Positions 1 to 10,200 of a DNA stretch of 27,994 bases are shown here, piece by piece. The position numbers and the translations under genes were made by a program. This DNA is from Saprolegnia diclina VS20. Its lineage: Eukaryota; Oomycota; Saprolegniomycetes; Saprolegniales; Saprolegniaceae. How positions within the stretch are numbered: the first letter of the stretch is position 1; each line of letters opens with the position of its first letter. Below the pieces are notes generated by a model. It saw nothing but the letters and a program-made list of their open reading frames with translations, ran no database searches and was not told the origin of the DNA. The stretch is from assembly GCF_000281045.1 (NCBI RefSeq), contig NW_008246119.1, positions 295,980 through 323,973 of the forward strand, given 5' to 3'.

Positions 1-423
1 CTAGACTACTAGATGCCACTAGATTCCTCACGTTCGCAGTGCCTACTGTTGATTTCCTTTGCTGGTGGCCGTACAAAGGCACCTCCACCCTTTACGCGCT
101 GGCCTGGCTCGAGAGAAACCCTAACCCTCGTAGGAACCACCAACCCATGCATGCGTCGACGACACACAAGACAATATGGACGGTGCATCCTTCTTGGTTG
201 AACGAAGGTGCAGGCAAAAGCAATAGACCTCGTCACCGGCGCTTGTAACACCTCGATGGGTTCGGCAACGCAGTAGCCGGAGCATGGCCACTTCCGGCAG
301 AAGTTGTCCAGCGGTGTCTCGCAAGAAGCACGTTCTGCATGGTCGGATAAGAAATGAAATTGTGCGTCAGCAAAGTACCCTTGAGCAGCGACACACACTG
401 CCACTTCAAGGCGCACCACAAAT
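1..423. other. Gene-free left edge
   Basis: I see no supportable gene here. Several overlapping open frames exist on both strands, but none carries a recognisable domain or clearly stands out from the others. A cysteine-rich frame on the minus strand (around 230-330) does not match a family I recognise. A short telomere-like string at 116-128 is isolated and not repeated. Confidence 0.5.
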
Positions 424-483
424 GTGTTCCAAACACCTTCCACTGTTGTTCAAATCCTATCCAGCGGCCCACGACGCAAGCTT

Positions 484-1395
484 AACGACATGGGCTTCGT
501 CGCCGTACTAATGGGCGCGGAGCTTCTGCCACTCGTCGCGATCTACCAATCGGGCATGATCCAAGACGTGCGCATCCTCACGCGCCTCGGCCCTAACCCG
601 CCGGACGCCAGCCTCGGGCCTGTGCACGCGGTCATAGCGCCATGGCTCGCTCGCATCGGCCTCCACTTTGTGCCCCAGCTTTGCCCGATGTTCGTCTTTA
701 GCTGTGCGCTCGAGTACGGACGGATCGATCTCTTGCGCGAGCTCGTGGACATGGGCCCACTGCGTCGGCAAGCACCGGCACGTGCAACACCTACGCCGAC
801 GACATCTCCATGCACAGAAACATAGGTCGCGCCATATTGAGCGGCGACGGAAGCTCCACTCACGGTCACTTGCGGTATCTCTCTCGCAGCCTGTTTCGGC
901 GACATTGTCGACTTGCTTCGTTTTTCCTTCACATACGACGCCGATCCATTCTTGCCGAGGTTGACAGAGGTTGCATGCTCGATGGTTGACTGCGCTACGT
1001 GCAAGAGCTCTTTCAGAAGTGTGTGATCACCGCCTTCGAGGTCAATCATGTCCAGCTTGCAGGGTGGAGCGGCAGTGTGGGTCTCGTGGGGTTTCTCTTG
1101 GATAAGAGCTCTGAGAGCATGATTCCAGTGGCGTCCCAACACGCTGCTGCCCAAATTCTGTGTGCGCTTTTGCAGTGGCTACAACGAGTCGCGGTACTGG
1201 CCCATGGCTCTCGACATGGCCGTCGCCTGCCACAGCCGTGACGTGATCGAGTACTTTGCGTGGACGCACAACCTGCACGCCACGATGGCCGACGCAGCGC
1301 GGGCGCATCGACGCCGCCAGCGTCGCCAAAAAACGCGACCGCCCGGCAGACACGCTCGCGCAACGACTACTAGTAGCATGCACACGTTGCGCTGA
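484..1395 (+). pseudogene. Degraded ankyrin-repeat-like protein remnant
   Basis: Pieces of a helix-pair repeat protein can be read on the plus strand, but not in one frame. The first piece (to the stop at 823-825) contains a stretch like HAVIAPWLARIG followed by ALEYGRIDLLRELVD, the usual outer-helix pattern of oomycete ankyrin proteins. A second piece in the same frame after two stops reads SLAACFGDIVDLLRF (about 877-921). A third, in another frame, reads SGSVGLVGFLLDKS (about 1070-1110). A fourth (about 1195-1265) reads ALDMAVACHSRDVIEYF. The succession of repeat-like units broken by stops and frame changes is what a decayed gene would show. Small introns could explain some breaks, but I could not find a set that restores a continuous frame. 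The family call is from pattern only; no start or end of the original gene is visible. Confidence 0.4.
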
Positions 1396-1918
1396 GGTTG
1401 TCGACGACCGCTCTATATATTTCGCTCATCGTCATGTGATTTTATCAAACTATGCTTGACCCACTGTGGACTGTGGTTCGCTCTCTTTCTTCGAGGAGCT
1501 TCAACAGCTCGTGTGAATGAGACGAACGCGACGATTAGCTCGAGCCACGTGCGTAGGATGCTGCGAGAGCGATCGTGTGGTTCAATAATATGCGTTTGGC
1601 TAGCTTGAAGTTACTGACCCTATTTTATTCAAGGTCTTCTATCCAAGATACGCACCTGGTCTAATATCACGTCTCGTATTTCGGTTGCAAGCTGTTGCAC
1701 CCGAATGCGTAGCTTTTCCCGCTTCAAGATCACCCAGCATCGGGTCCAAGTACGACGCCGCCGCCTGCGTACGAGGCTCGTGCATGGTCGCTAGAGGGCA
1801 AGATGCCGGGGAGCTTCACAAACACAAGAATTCACCAAATTTCAAAACGCTCTGCAACGGGAATCAATATTCATTAATGCATGTTGTCAATCGAAATATC
1901 AAAAACAATGACCACCGC
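1396..1918. other. Spacer holding the left inverted-repeat arm and catalase 3' flank
   Basis: No gene is visible between the ankyrin remnant and the catalase stop codon. About 1396-1543 shows nothing recognisable. Most of the rest is the repeat arm described separately, so the catalase 3' untranslated region must run close to or into the repeat. Confidence 0.5.
1544..1890 (+). repeat. Left arm of a long inverted repeat
   Basis: This segment recurs as the reverse complement at 20610-21015. The outer part, 1544 to about 1697, is nearly identical to 21015-20863: about 150 bp with five substitutions before the alignment needs gaps. The inner part, about 1698-1890, is clearly related but diverged, with indels; a good anchor is the shared string GGAGCTTCACAAACACAAGA with one mismatch. 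No open frame of note lies within it. It could be a fragment of a mobile element present in several copies in the genome, or the two ends of a rearranged segment. No terminal motif or target-site duplication could be recognised. Confidence 0.85.
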
Positions 1919-3586
1919 TTAGAGACGCGGGTACGAGTCCTCAGTCGGTGGCACGGGCACGTACGTCGTCGCGCGGGGTGGGTTGAGCGGCGCCGCTGCG
2001 GCCAAGCGCGACGCATTGTCCTTGCCTTGCTGGCGCAGTTGCTGCACCTTGGTCGCGATGCGCGCACCATACTCCTTGTCGGCGGCCCCAAAGTTGGCAA
2101 TCTACCACCGTATCAATCCATCAACTCGATACAGTGATATGCTGCGTACCGCGCGGGTCTGGATCGTCGGGTTGGCGTGGACGAGGTTGCCGGCGATGTT
2201 GTCGACGAGGCGCGCGCGCTCGGCCTCCGAGAGCACCTTGCGGTAAAACTGGCCGCACTGCGAAAAGTTGTCTTCGTCCTTGGTCGAGTACTTCATGACG
2301 CGCGTCGCCGCTGGGATCTTGGCCGTCATCTGGGCCAGGCCCAGCGCAAACGACGGACCGCCCGCCGAGTTGGGAAAGTAGTTGGGCGCGCTGCCCATGT
2401 TGCCCGTGACGGCCATGGCGCCGTCGCGCTGGTACGTCTGCGGCGGGCGCAGCGGCTGGTTGACCGGAATCTGCTGGTAGTTGACGCCGAGGCGGTGGCG
2501 GTGCGTGTCCGCGTACGAGAAGAGGCGGCCTTGGAGCATCTTGTCGGGCGACGCATCAATGCCGGGCACAAAATGGGACGGCGCAAACGCGAGCTGCTCG
2601 ACGTCGGCAAAGTAGTTTGGCGGGTTGCGGTGCAGCACGAGCTTGCCGACTTCGCGCAGCGGGTACGCCGTGTGCGACCAAATCTTGGTCACGTCAAACG
2701 GGTTAAAGCCCTTGGCGAGCTGCGCCTCGGCCTCGGCTTCCGACATGACCTGGATGTACAGCGTCCACGTCGGGTAGTCCTTGCGGGCAATGGCCTCGTA
2801 CAAATCTTGGATCGCGTAATCGGGGTTGGACGCGCTGAGCTTCTCAGCCTCGTCGACCTACACCGCCATGACATCTTCTGGATTCGACTACGAGAGACGT
2901 ACCGGAAGGTTGCGGATGCCCTGGTCCGTCTTGAAGTGGTACTTGACGTAGCTCACGTCACCAGCCGCGTTCGTGTTCATAAACGTGTGGCTGCCGTACC
3001 CGTTCATGTGGCGGTACCCGTCGGGGATCCCGCGGTCCGAGAAGAGGAACGACACTTGGTGCGTCGTCTCGGGGCGCAGCGAAATGAAGTCCCAAAACAT
3101 GTCGGCGTCCTTGAGGTGCGTCGACGGGTTGCGCTTCTGCGTGTGGATAAAGCTCGGAAAGAGAATCGGGTCGCGGATGAAGAAGATCGGCGTGTTGTTG
3201 CCAACGAGGTCCCAGTTGCCTTCCTCCGTGTAAAACTTGAGTGCAAACCCGCGCGGATCGCGGACCGTGTCGGCGCTGCCCGACTCGCCGCCGACCGTCG
3301 AGAAGCGCGCAGCCACCGGCGTGCGCTTGCCAATCGCCGCAAAGAGGCTCGCCTTGCACACGTCCGAGATGTCGGCCGTCGTCTCAAAGTAGCCAAACGC
3401 GCCCGCGCCCTTGGCGTGCACGACGCGCTCCGGGATGCGCTCGCGGTCAAAGTGCGCGAGGTGGTCGATGAGCGCAAAGTCCGTGAGCACGATCGGCCCG
3501 TTCGGGCCCGCAGTTGCCGACGCCGTGAGCCCGTCGGCCGGCAGCGGCGCACCGTTGCTGCTTGTCATCGTCGACGGCTTCTCCAT
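1919..3586 (-). CDS. Catalase (three exons)
   Basis: Haem catalase, which dismutates hydrogen peroxide to water and oxygen, usually in peroxisomes. Exons on the minus strand are 3586-2903, 2857-2150 and 2101-1919; introns of 45 nt (2902-2858) and 48 nt (2149-2102) have GTACGT/TAG and GTACGC/TAG ends, and all three exons join in phase to give 524 residues, normal for a small-subunit catalase. Seen in the protein: the active-site region [20 protein letters not shown] with catalytic His57; [17 protein letters not shown] with the distal Asn130; and the haem-ligand signature [14 protein letters not shown] with Tyr343. The C-terminus ends in Pro-Arg-Leu, which fits a relaxed peroxisomal PTS1 signal. 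I chose the ATG at 3586 ([14 protein letters not shown]) because it gives the usual short catalase N-terminus; an in-frame ATG at 3631 would add 15 residues. The next gene upstream on the same strand is the giant gene, 680 bp away. Confidence 0.95.
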
Positions 3587-4266
3587 GTTCTTTGCGCGTC
3601 CAATTTCGAAATGGCGACGTTGCACTTTCATGCAACGGGCAAATCCCGATCCGGAATTCCGGAAAAATGGGCAAGGTGCCCAACTTCAACCGGACGCTCA
3701 CAGATGCGAACGCTCGCGACGTTGAAGTGGAAGATCGCGAAATTCGGCGAGAAGACGGTCTTGGATGCACGCGCTTGGCCCAGCTCGCTGCTGCTTCGAG
3801 GCAATTTGCTTCAAGCTACCAGCGTCGACCAAGCGATCCAGTCGTTCAACACACTGGCATTGCACGTTGAAATCCACAGCCATTTCTCATCAAGCTACCG
3901 ACACAACCAATGCCACGGGCGACGACGCGCCATCACCGCGAGCGAATAGACTTGCGACAGTCAAGGATCCGAGAAGGAAATATAACTTGTATTTTCTTGG
4001 CTTTATCAAGTTTTTTCTAAATTTCTACAAATGCAAATCCTGGTGGCGCTTGGGACAACTCGGTTGCTCCATGGAGCTCTTGCGTCGTCGCACCAGGTAC
4101 GCTCCAGTGATTTCGACATTTCGCGTGGACGCTTCGTCAAAGTTGCAGCTCCAGACAGAATCAAACCAGCCAAGCTAACCCAAGCCCTAGTCCATCGACC
4201 ACCGCGTCGTCCGCTGCTAGTCGGATTGAAGTATTGATACATGCATTTATGCAAATTCGGTCGACT
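3587..4266. promoter_or_regulatory. Catalase upstream region and giant-gene 3' flank
   Basis: This 680-bp gene-free gap lies between the catalase start and the stop of the giant gene, both on the minus strand, so it must contain the catalase promoter and the giant gene's 3' end. Two dyad symmetries sit close together 64-96 bp before the catalase ATG: the perfect 14-bp palindrome TCCGGAATTCCGGA at 3650-3663 and TGGGCA-AGG-TGCCCA at 3668-3682. They could be regulator sites, but no known oomycete factor is implied. The far part, about 3960-4260, is more AT-rich. Short open frames here have no recognisable content. Confidence 0.4.
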
Positions 4267-7200
4267 CTAGAAGCGGTGGCTCGCGAGGTCGGGGCGCGCG
4301 CGGTTGCACACGTCGCAGTAAAAGGACGCGAGCGGGTTGAAAAACGTGCAGCCGCCTTGGTCCGGGTCGCAGACCCACTTGTCCTTGGGCACTTCGCGGC
4401 GGCCGCTCATGCCCATCTCGCACACCGAGCACGTCGTCTCGACGATCGGGTTGACGCACGTGCAGTTCTCGCATGTCCACGTTGTGGCTTGCGGCGTCTT
4501 GGCGAGCTTGTCGCGCGGCTCACTGCACATGGCGCACGCCGTCAAGAGCGCCTCGTTCGTGTACGTGCACACGCTGCACATCCAGAGCGCGTCGTCGTCG
4601 GCCGTCGACTTGGCCGCGTGGTGCTCCTTTGTCGGGTCGACGTGGAAGGCTGCGCAGAGCTTGGCGATCGCCACGCCGCGTTCTTCGTGCGCGGTCTCGA
4701 CAAGACCGATAATCTCGTTGAGGTCACTGGGCGAGAACCCGAGCTGGAAGCTCTCAAAGCACCGGAGCAGCTCGTCGTACGAGAGGACGCCGTCGTTGTT
4801 GCCGTCAAAGCGGTGCCACGACGAGAGGAGCGGGATCTTCTCGGTGCGAATGCCACGCTGAAACTGCTCCATCTTGGCGCGCGCGCTCAGCAAATGCCAC
4901 TCGTCCGACTTGGTGAAGACCTTGGCGAGCGGCGTGTCACCCCACAGTTGGCGCTCGCGGCGGCGCAGGCGGAGACAGCACATGAAGAACTCGTGGCGCA
5001 AGTGCAGTGGAATGTCAGCGAGGCCCGCGAGCACGTGCTCCATCTGCGGCGCCGTGTAGTACATTTCGCCGTTGAAGAACCGAAAGCACTCGATGGCTTC
5101 TTGGACCGTCGGTGTCAGCGCCGCCGATGACGCGTGCGACGCTTCGACCAGCGCGCCGTCGGCCGTGCGCAGCTGGATCCCGCTGACGGCAAAGATCGGA
5201 TGCGCGCAGTGAATCATGCGACGCAGCGTCTCACCTTCGGCCAGCGAGAGAGCGACCACATAGACGGGTCCCGGCACCTCATTATCGTCGGCCGTCCCGA
5301 GGTCCGACTGCGACGCGAGCTGAATCGCTTGGGCTGCCGCGTCTGTCGGAGCAATGCCGGGTTGTTGCGCGCAGATCGCAACAAAGAGTGCCGTGATACG
5401 CGCACGCAGACGGTTCTGGATCTGAAGCGGGTGCCACTCCATGAGAAAGCCCACGTTCTTGAGCCGGCGCTCGCCGAGGCCAATCCAGCGCGGACGAAAG
5501 TAGTTGTCCGAGACGAGCATCGACGCAGGAAAAGCGATCGACGGACACGCCGTGTGCGCCTGGAAGCGCGCCATCGGGTAAAACGAGTCCCCCGTCATCT
5601 CCTTGAGAGCGTCCGTGCTCCACGGCACCGGGTGCTCGTCATCGCGCGTGTACGCGCTCATTTTTTGCTCTTCCTGCTCGGCCTCTTCTTCGGCTTCTTC
5701 TTCGGCCTCGGCCTCGTTCTCGTGGACGACCTCGGCGTTCAAGTGCATGTCGCTCGACGCGGCCACGTGTCCACTGAGACTGCTCACGCGGCGCTGGACC
5801 GTCTCAATCCGCGCGAGTTCGGCCGGCATTTGCACAAAGGCCGCGTGCGCTGCCGCGAGCTCGGCCATCGTTTCAGTTATCGCCTTGGGCAGTGGCAGCT
5901 GCGCCGCGACCGCGTACGACACTTGGACGCGGAAGGCGTCAATGCACTGCCGCAGCCAGTCGTTGCCTTGGAAACGCAATAGCCGCTGCGTGGCCGTCTG
6001 GCTCTTCTTGTGCGCGTCGACTTCATCGAGGAGCGCGTAGAGCGCGCGCTTGCGCCACGTATTGTGGAGCTCCTGGAGCGAGAGCTGCACGAGCTGCATC
6101 GACTCCATCTTCATCGAGTTGACGAGCAGCCACGCGGGCACAAGCAGTCGAAAGTCGTCGAGAAGCACGGGGCCGGTCGCAACTTCTTGGCGAATCCGGT
6201 TCTCGACCTCAGGAATCAAGTATAAATGGATCGTCTGGCCAGCGCCAATGCCACGCATACGGTACGCGCCTTGAGCATAATCACGGAACGTCATGTCCTT
6301 CCCGAGCGTGAGCACGGCGCGGGCACTCGTGCACTGCTTGATGTCCATGCCGGTCGTGTGCACTTGGTCGTAAAACGTAAAGCGCTTCTCGGGCCCGAGA
6401 CCGCACTGCACGAGCGGCATCGCGGCCGCGTGGTCGCGCAGCAAAATCATCTGCCGGTCGCTCGGGTCCAAGTACACGACGCCTTCCATCGACAACGGCA
6501 AGTGCGCCAAGAGAAAGCGCGCGACCTCTTCATTGTCGAGGCCCGTGATGAGCGCGCCCGTGTCGATGAGCGCATGGAACGGCGGGTCGTGCGTTGCAAT
6601 GTCCTTGAGCAGACTTGTAGCGGTCCAGTCGAGCTTGCGCTCGAGCGTCGTCACGCGCGCCGACGTGAGCACCGAGAAGATGTTGCCGTCCGACTGTGGC
6701 TCATAGTGGCAGTCGCCGAGGTCCAACGGCAGCAAATTGCTCGGCGTGCCCGAGAAGCCAATGCGCTTGGCAAAGAGACTGTCGCTCCCGAGCTCGTGGC
6801 CGCACGCCGAGACCTTGAGCTTCTGAAAGTTCATGCACGACGGAAAGACGTGCTGCCGCACATAATAGTGCACGACCGACGGCAAGAGGCGCACAAGCTG
6901 CAAGAGGCGCGTCACCTGCGACGCGTCGTTGAGCTGAAAGAGCGGCAGTGGGAGGACGCCGCTCGTGCTCTCGGCCAGCGCAAGGCCTTCGAGCACCCAC
7001 GACCGAAAGAGCGCACATGCGGGGCGCTGCTCGCGCGGCCCGAGCTGCCGACTAAAGTCGTGCTTGAGCTGCGCGACAACCGTCTTGATGTCGGTGCGCC
7101 GGACGCCTTCGTAGCGGTACGCAAGGATCGTGAGACCAATGAGAACATCCGGGTGCGCAAACTCCGACGACCGACTCGGCACGTCCTTGCCGACAAAGGG

Positions 7201-10200
7201 CACCGCGAGCAAGAGACGCGACGGCGTGTTGCCGTTCGACTCGAAATGCTGCTTTTGCAACAGCCCGTACGAGACGCGGTTGATCTTGGAGAGACAGTGC
7301 GGCAAGAGCGTCCGGATCCACTCGCGCCCGAGGTTGAGCAGCTTGAGGCCGTGCTCCGAGAGCCCATTCTCAATGTGCGACTGACTGCCGAGGTCGACGC
7401 GGTCGCACTGCAAATAAAAGAGAACGTCGTCCATCGAGAGCGTGCACTTGCCCATCTTGAAGTGGTGCGAGAGCCACTCGTAGGCAACGCGCGCGAGGAT
7501 CGGCCGGAGCTTGGCGTCATAGTACGCGACATCCAGCAGCACCAAGTGCGGGAAGCGCTGCAGCGCATGCACGTTGTAGCCTTCGTGCAAAAGCGCGTGA
7601 AGCTCCGCGTGCAGCGGCGACACCGACGACGACGAGAGCACGACGTCGAGAAGGTGCATCGGCAGCTCCCACCGGTTCGCTGCCAAGTCGATCGGAAATT
7701 TGTTGCCAATCGGAAAGTTGAGCTCGGACCGGAGCGGATGCAAGAGCACGTCGACTTCGTCCATGATGAGCACGCCGCGCTGCCACTGCCGGAGCACCAC
7801 CTGGAGCTCGTCGGCCATGTCGGCGCGCGCGTGGAGCACCTTGCGGATGCGCATGCCCGTCCGCGACGTGTCCTGAAGTCGAAAGTCTGGGTCGTGCGTC
7901 GACTGCTCGAGCGAGTGGAGGAGTTCGACAAACTTGAGCAAAAGCGACTTGATGGCCTCGGGCGACGCGCAAATGACGTCACCGTGCACGCACGCACGCT
8001 GGAGCTTGGACGCGAGCGCAACAATCGCGATCGGGTCGTCGTCGACGCTCCGGTCAAAGGACAGCGTAAAGATGCGCTTTTGGAGGATCGCGTTGCTGAA
8101 GCGCGACCGGAGCACGGCGCGCGACTGCTCGAGGAGCGCTGTTGGCATGACGTGCGTCACGAGCACCTTCGAGTCGGCGAGCATGTACGTCAAGAGCGGC
8201 CCGACGACCGTCGTCTTGCCGGCGCCCATAATCATCTGCTGCACGCGCGAGACGCCATTGTGCATGCTGGCCATGAAGCTCTCAACCATTTCGACTTGGC
8301 GCTGTCGCAAGAGGAGCTCAAACACAAACTCAAAGAGGAGGTAGCGCGGGTCGTACGCGTACGCGGTCCCCTCGCGCTCCTTGAGGTAGTGGCGCAACGC
8401 CAAGAGCCCGTTGGCCACGTCCTGCGACGCGTGCAGCATCCGGCTCGCGTCTTGGTTTTGGTACAGCAAATGCGACTCGACGAGCGCTTTCAGCGCGGCC
8501 GCCGACGCAATCAACCGGTTCAGATGGCTCATACGGTTGGCGCAAAAGAGCACGAGCTGCACGAGCTGCAGTACCGTCGGCAACTGCGCTCCATCGACAA
8601 ATGGGTTCTTGCGCGTCAGGTCGCCGGCCATGTCGGACGACGCGAGTGTGGACGCTAGGTACGCAAAGTCAATGGGCGTGTGCTGCTGCGCAAACCGCTC
8701 AAGGAGGAAGCGGCACTTGGCCAAGCGCGTGCTCGGTGTATCGGTGACGCTAAACTCAACCACGTTGACACGCGCTTCGAGTGTCGCAATCGTCGCGAGG
8801 ACAAACGCTTCGTCCTTGGCGCGCTGCGCATGACTCGCTGCAATGAGCGTCTCGAGCTTGGCCACGCATGTCGCGCCGTCAAAGCCATTGCGGGACACAC
8901 CGACGAAGAACGGCTCGAGCGTGTGGTTGGTCGTCTCGGCATGGTTCTTGACGTCGTCGGCCAAGCGCTGCAGCAGGTCCTTGGCGACAACGCTCTGCGC
9001 CGCGGGGTGCGCAGCGAGGTCAAATGGCAGCTGCGTCGCCAGTTCGCGCTCGGGGCGGCAGTGCACGACATAGTCGTCGGCGCGGAAAAAGTTGAGCGGC
9101 ACAAATGGATGCATCGCGTCGTGGCGAAGCGTAAAGACGCGCTCGGCGCAGCTCGCGTCCAAGGGCTTGATCGGCAACGCAAACGGAAACGCGCCGGCCC
9201 GCGCGCGACGCACCGTCTCGGGCAGCGTCTTGTGCGCGTGCGTGAGCTGCTGCCGCAGCGGCGGGATGACGCGGTCGCTGTTGGTCACGAGGAGCGTCTG
9301 AAACTCCATGGTTGTCATGTCGAAAAAGTTCTTGAGCATCGAGTCCTTCAAGTGCTTCGAGTAGAGGTTCACGCCGCGCTCAAGCATGTGCGTCGAGTCG
9401 CGGTCCACGGGCAGCGCAGGCCACGCGTGGTACGGGTTGGAGAGCACGACCGCGACCTGCGACATGGCAATCGACACCGAGCACTCTTCCTCACCGTCTT
9501 CGACGACTTCCTTGCCCCAGCGCGCGAGCTTGAGATGCAGAAAGCGCGCGAGGAGGTCGGCCATCGACCGCGTGTACTCTTCGCCGTGCAGGCGTAGCGA
9601 CACCTGCCCGTTGAGACACTCGTACAAAAAGAGGCAGCCGAGACCGCGATTCGAGCCGCTCGCTTCGTCACCGACAATCTCATTGTCCCAAATGAGCTTC
9701 ATGCACTCTTCGTCGGCCAGGAGCGCCGACGGCCGCTTGTAGCGCACGGTCGAGAGCGTCGTCGCGTGTTCTTCGAGGTACGCTGCCGTGAGCATGTTGA
9801 GCTTGACCCACGGCTGGCCACCGACGCGTAGACGCGCGGGCTTGACGTCCGTGTCGATCTGCTTTTGCTGCTCGGCGACGCAGAGGGCCATGCGCACTTG
9901 CAGCAGCGGCGACATGTTTTCGCAGAGCGCGAGAGCGTCGAGCTCCTCTTGGGCGTTCAAGCGGCACTCGGCTTGCACGTGGGCGACGCTGGTCGCAACA
10001 ACATGCAGCTCGTCCGCCAAGCGCCACGAGCACTTGTTCTCGCTGTACTGAATCGCGAGCGCCAATCGGACGCGGCACGCGCACGCATCCGGGTGCCGGT
10101 CCTGCAGCGTCTTTTCAATTTGGTTGAAGATCCACTGCTCCTCGTCCGTAAACGGCACGTCGACGTGGCACGTCGCAATGTACTGCGCCGCGCTTTTGTA

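Noticed and set aside
116-128. Telomere-like AAACCCTAACCCT
   Set aside because: A single short occurrence with no array; too short to call an interstitial telomere.
3650-3663. Heat-shock element
   Set aside because: TTCCGGAA gives one inverted TTC/GAA pair, but the next unit is not at the required spacing, so a functional three-unit element is not shown.
2177-3949. A 590-codon plus-strand open frame opposite catalase
   Set aside because: It is a shadow of the catalase exons caused by codon bias; the catalase frame has all family signatures.
6226-8658. An 810-codon plus-strand open frame opposite the giant gene
   Set aside because: It is antisense to a frame with clear domain motifs, and its Arg/Val/Leu-rich composition is what the reverse of GC3-biased coding sequence gives. 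No domain was recognised.
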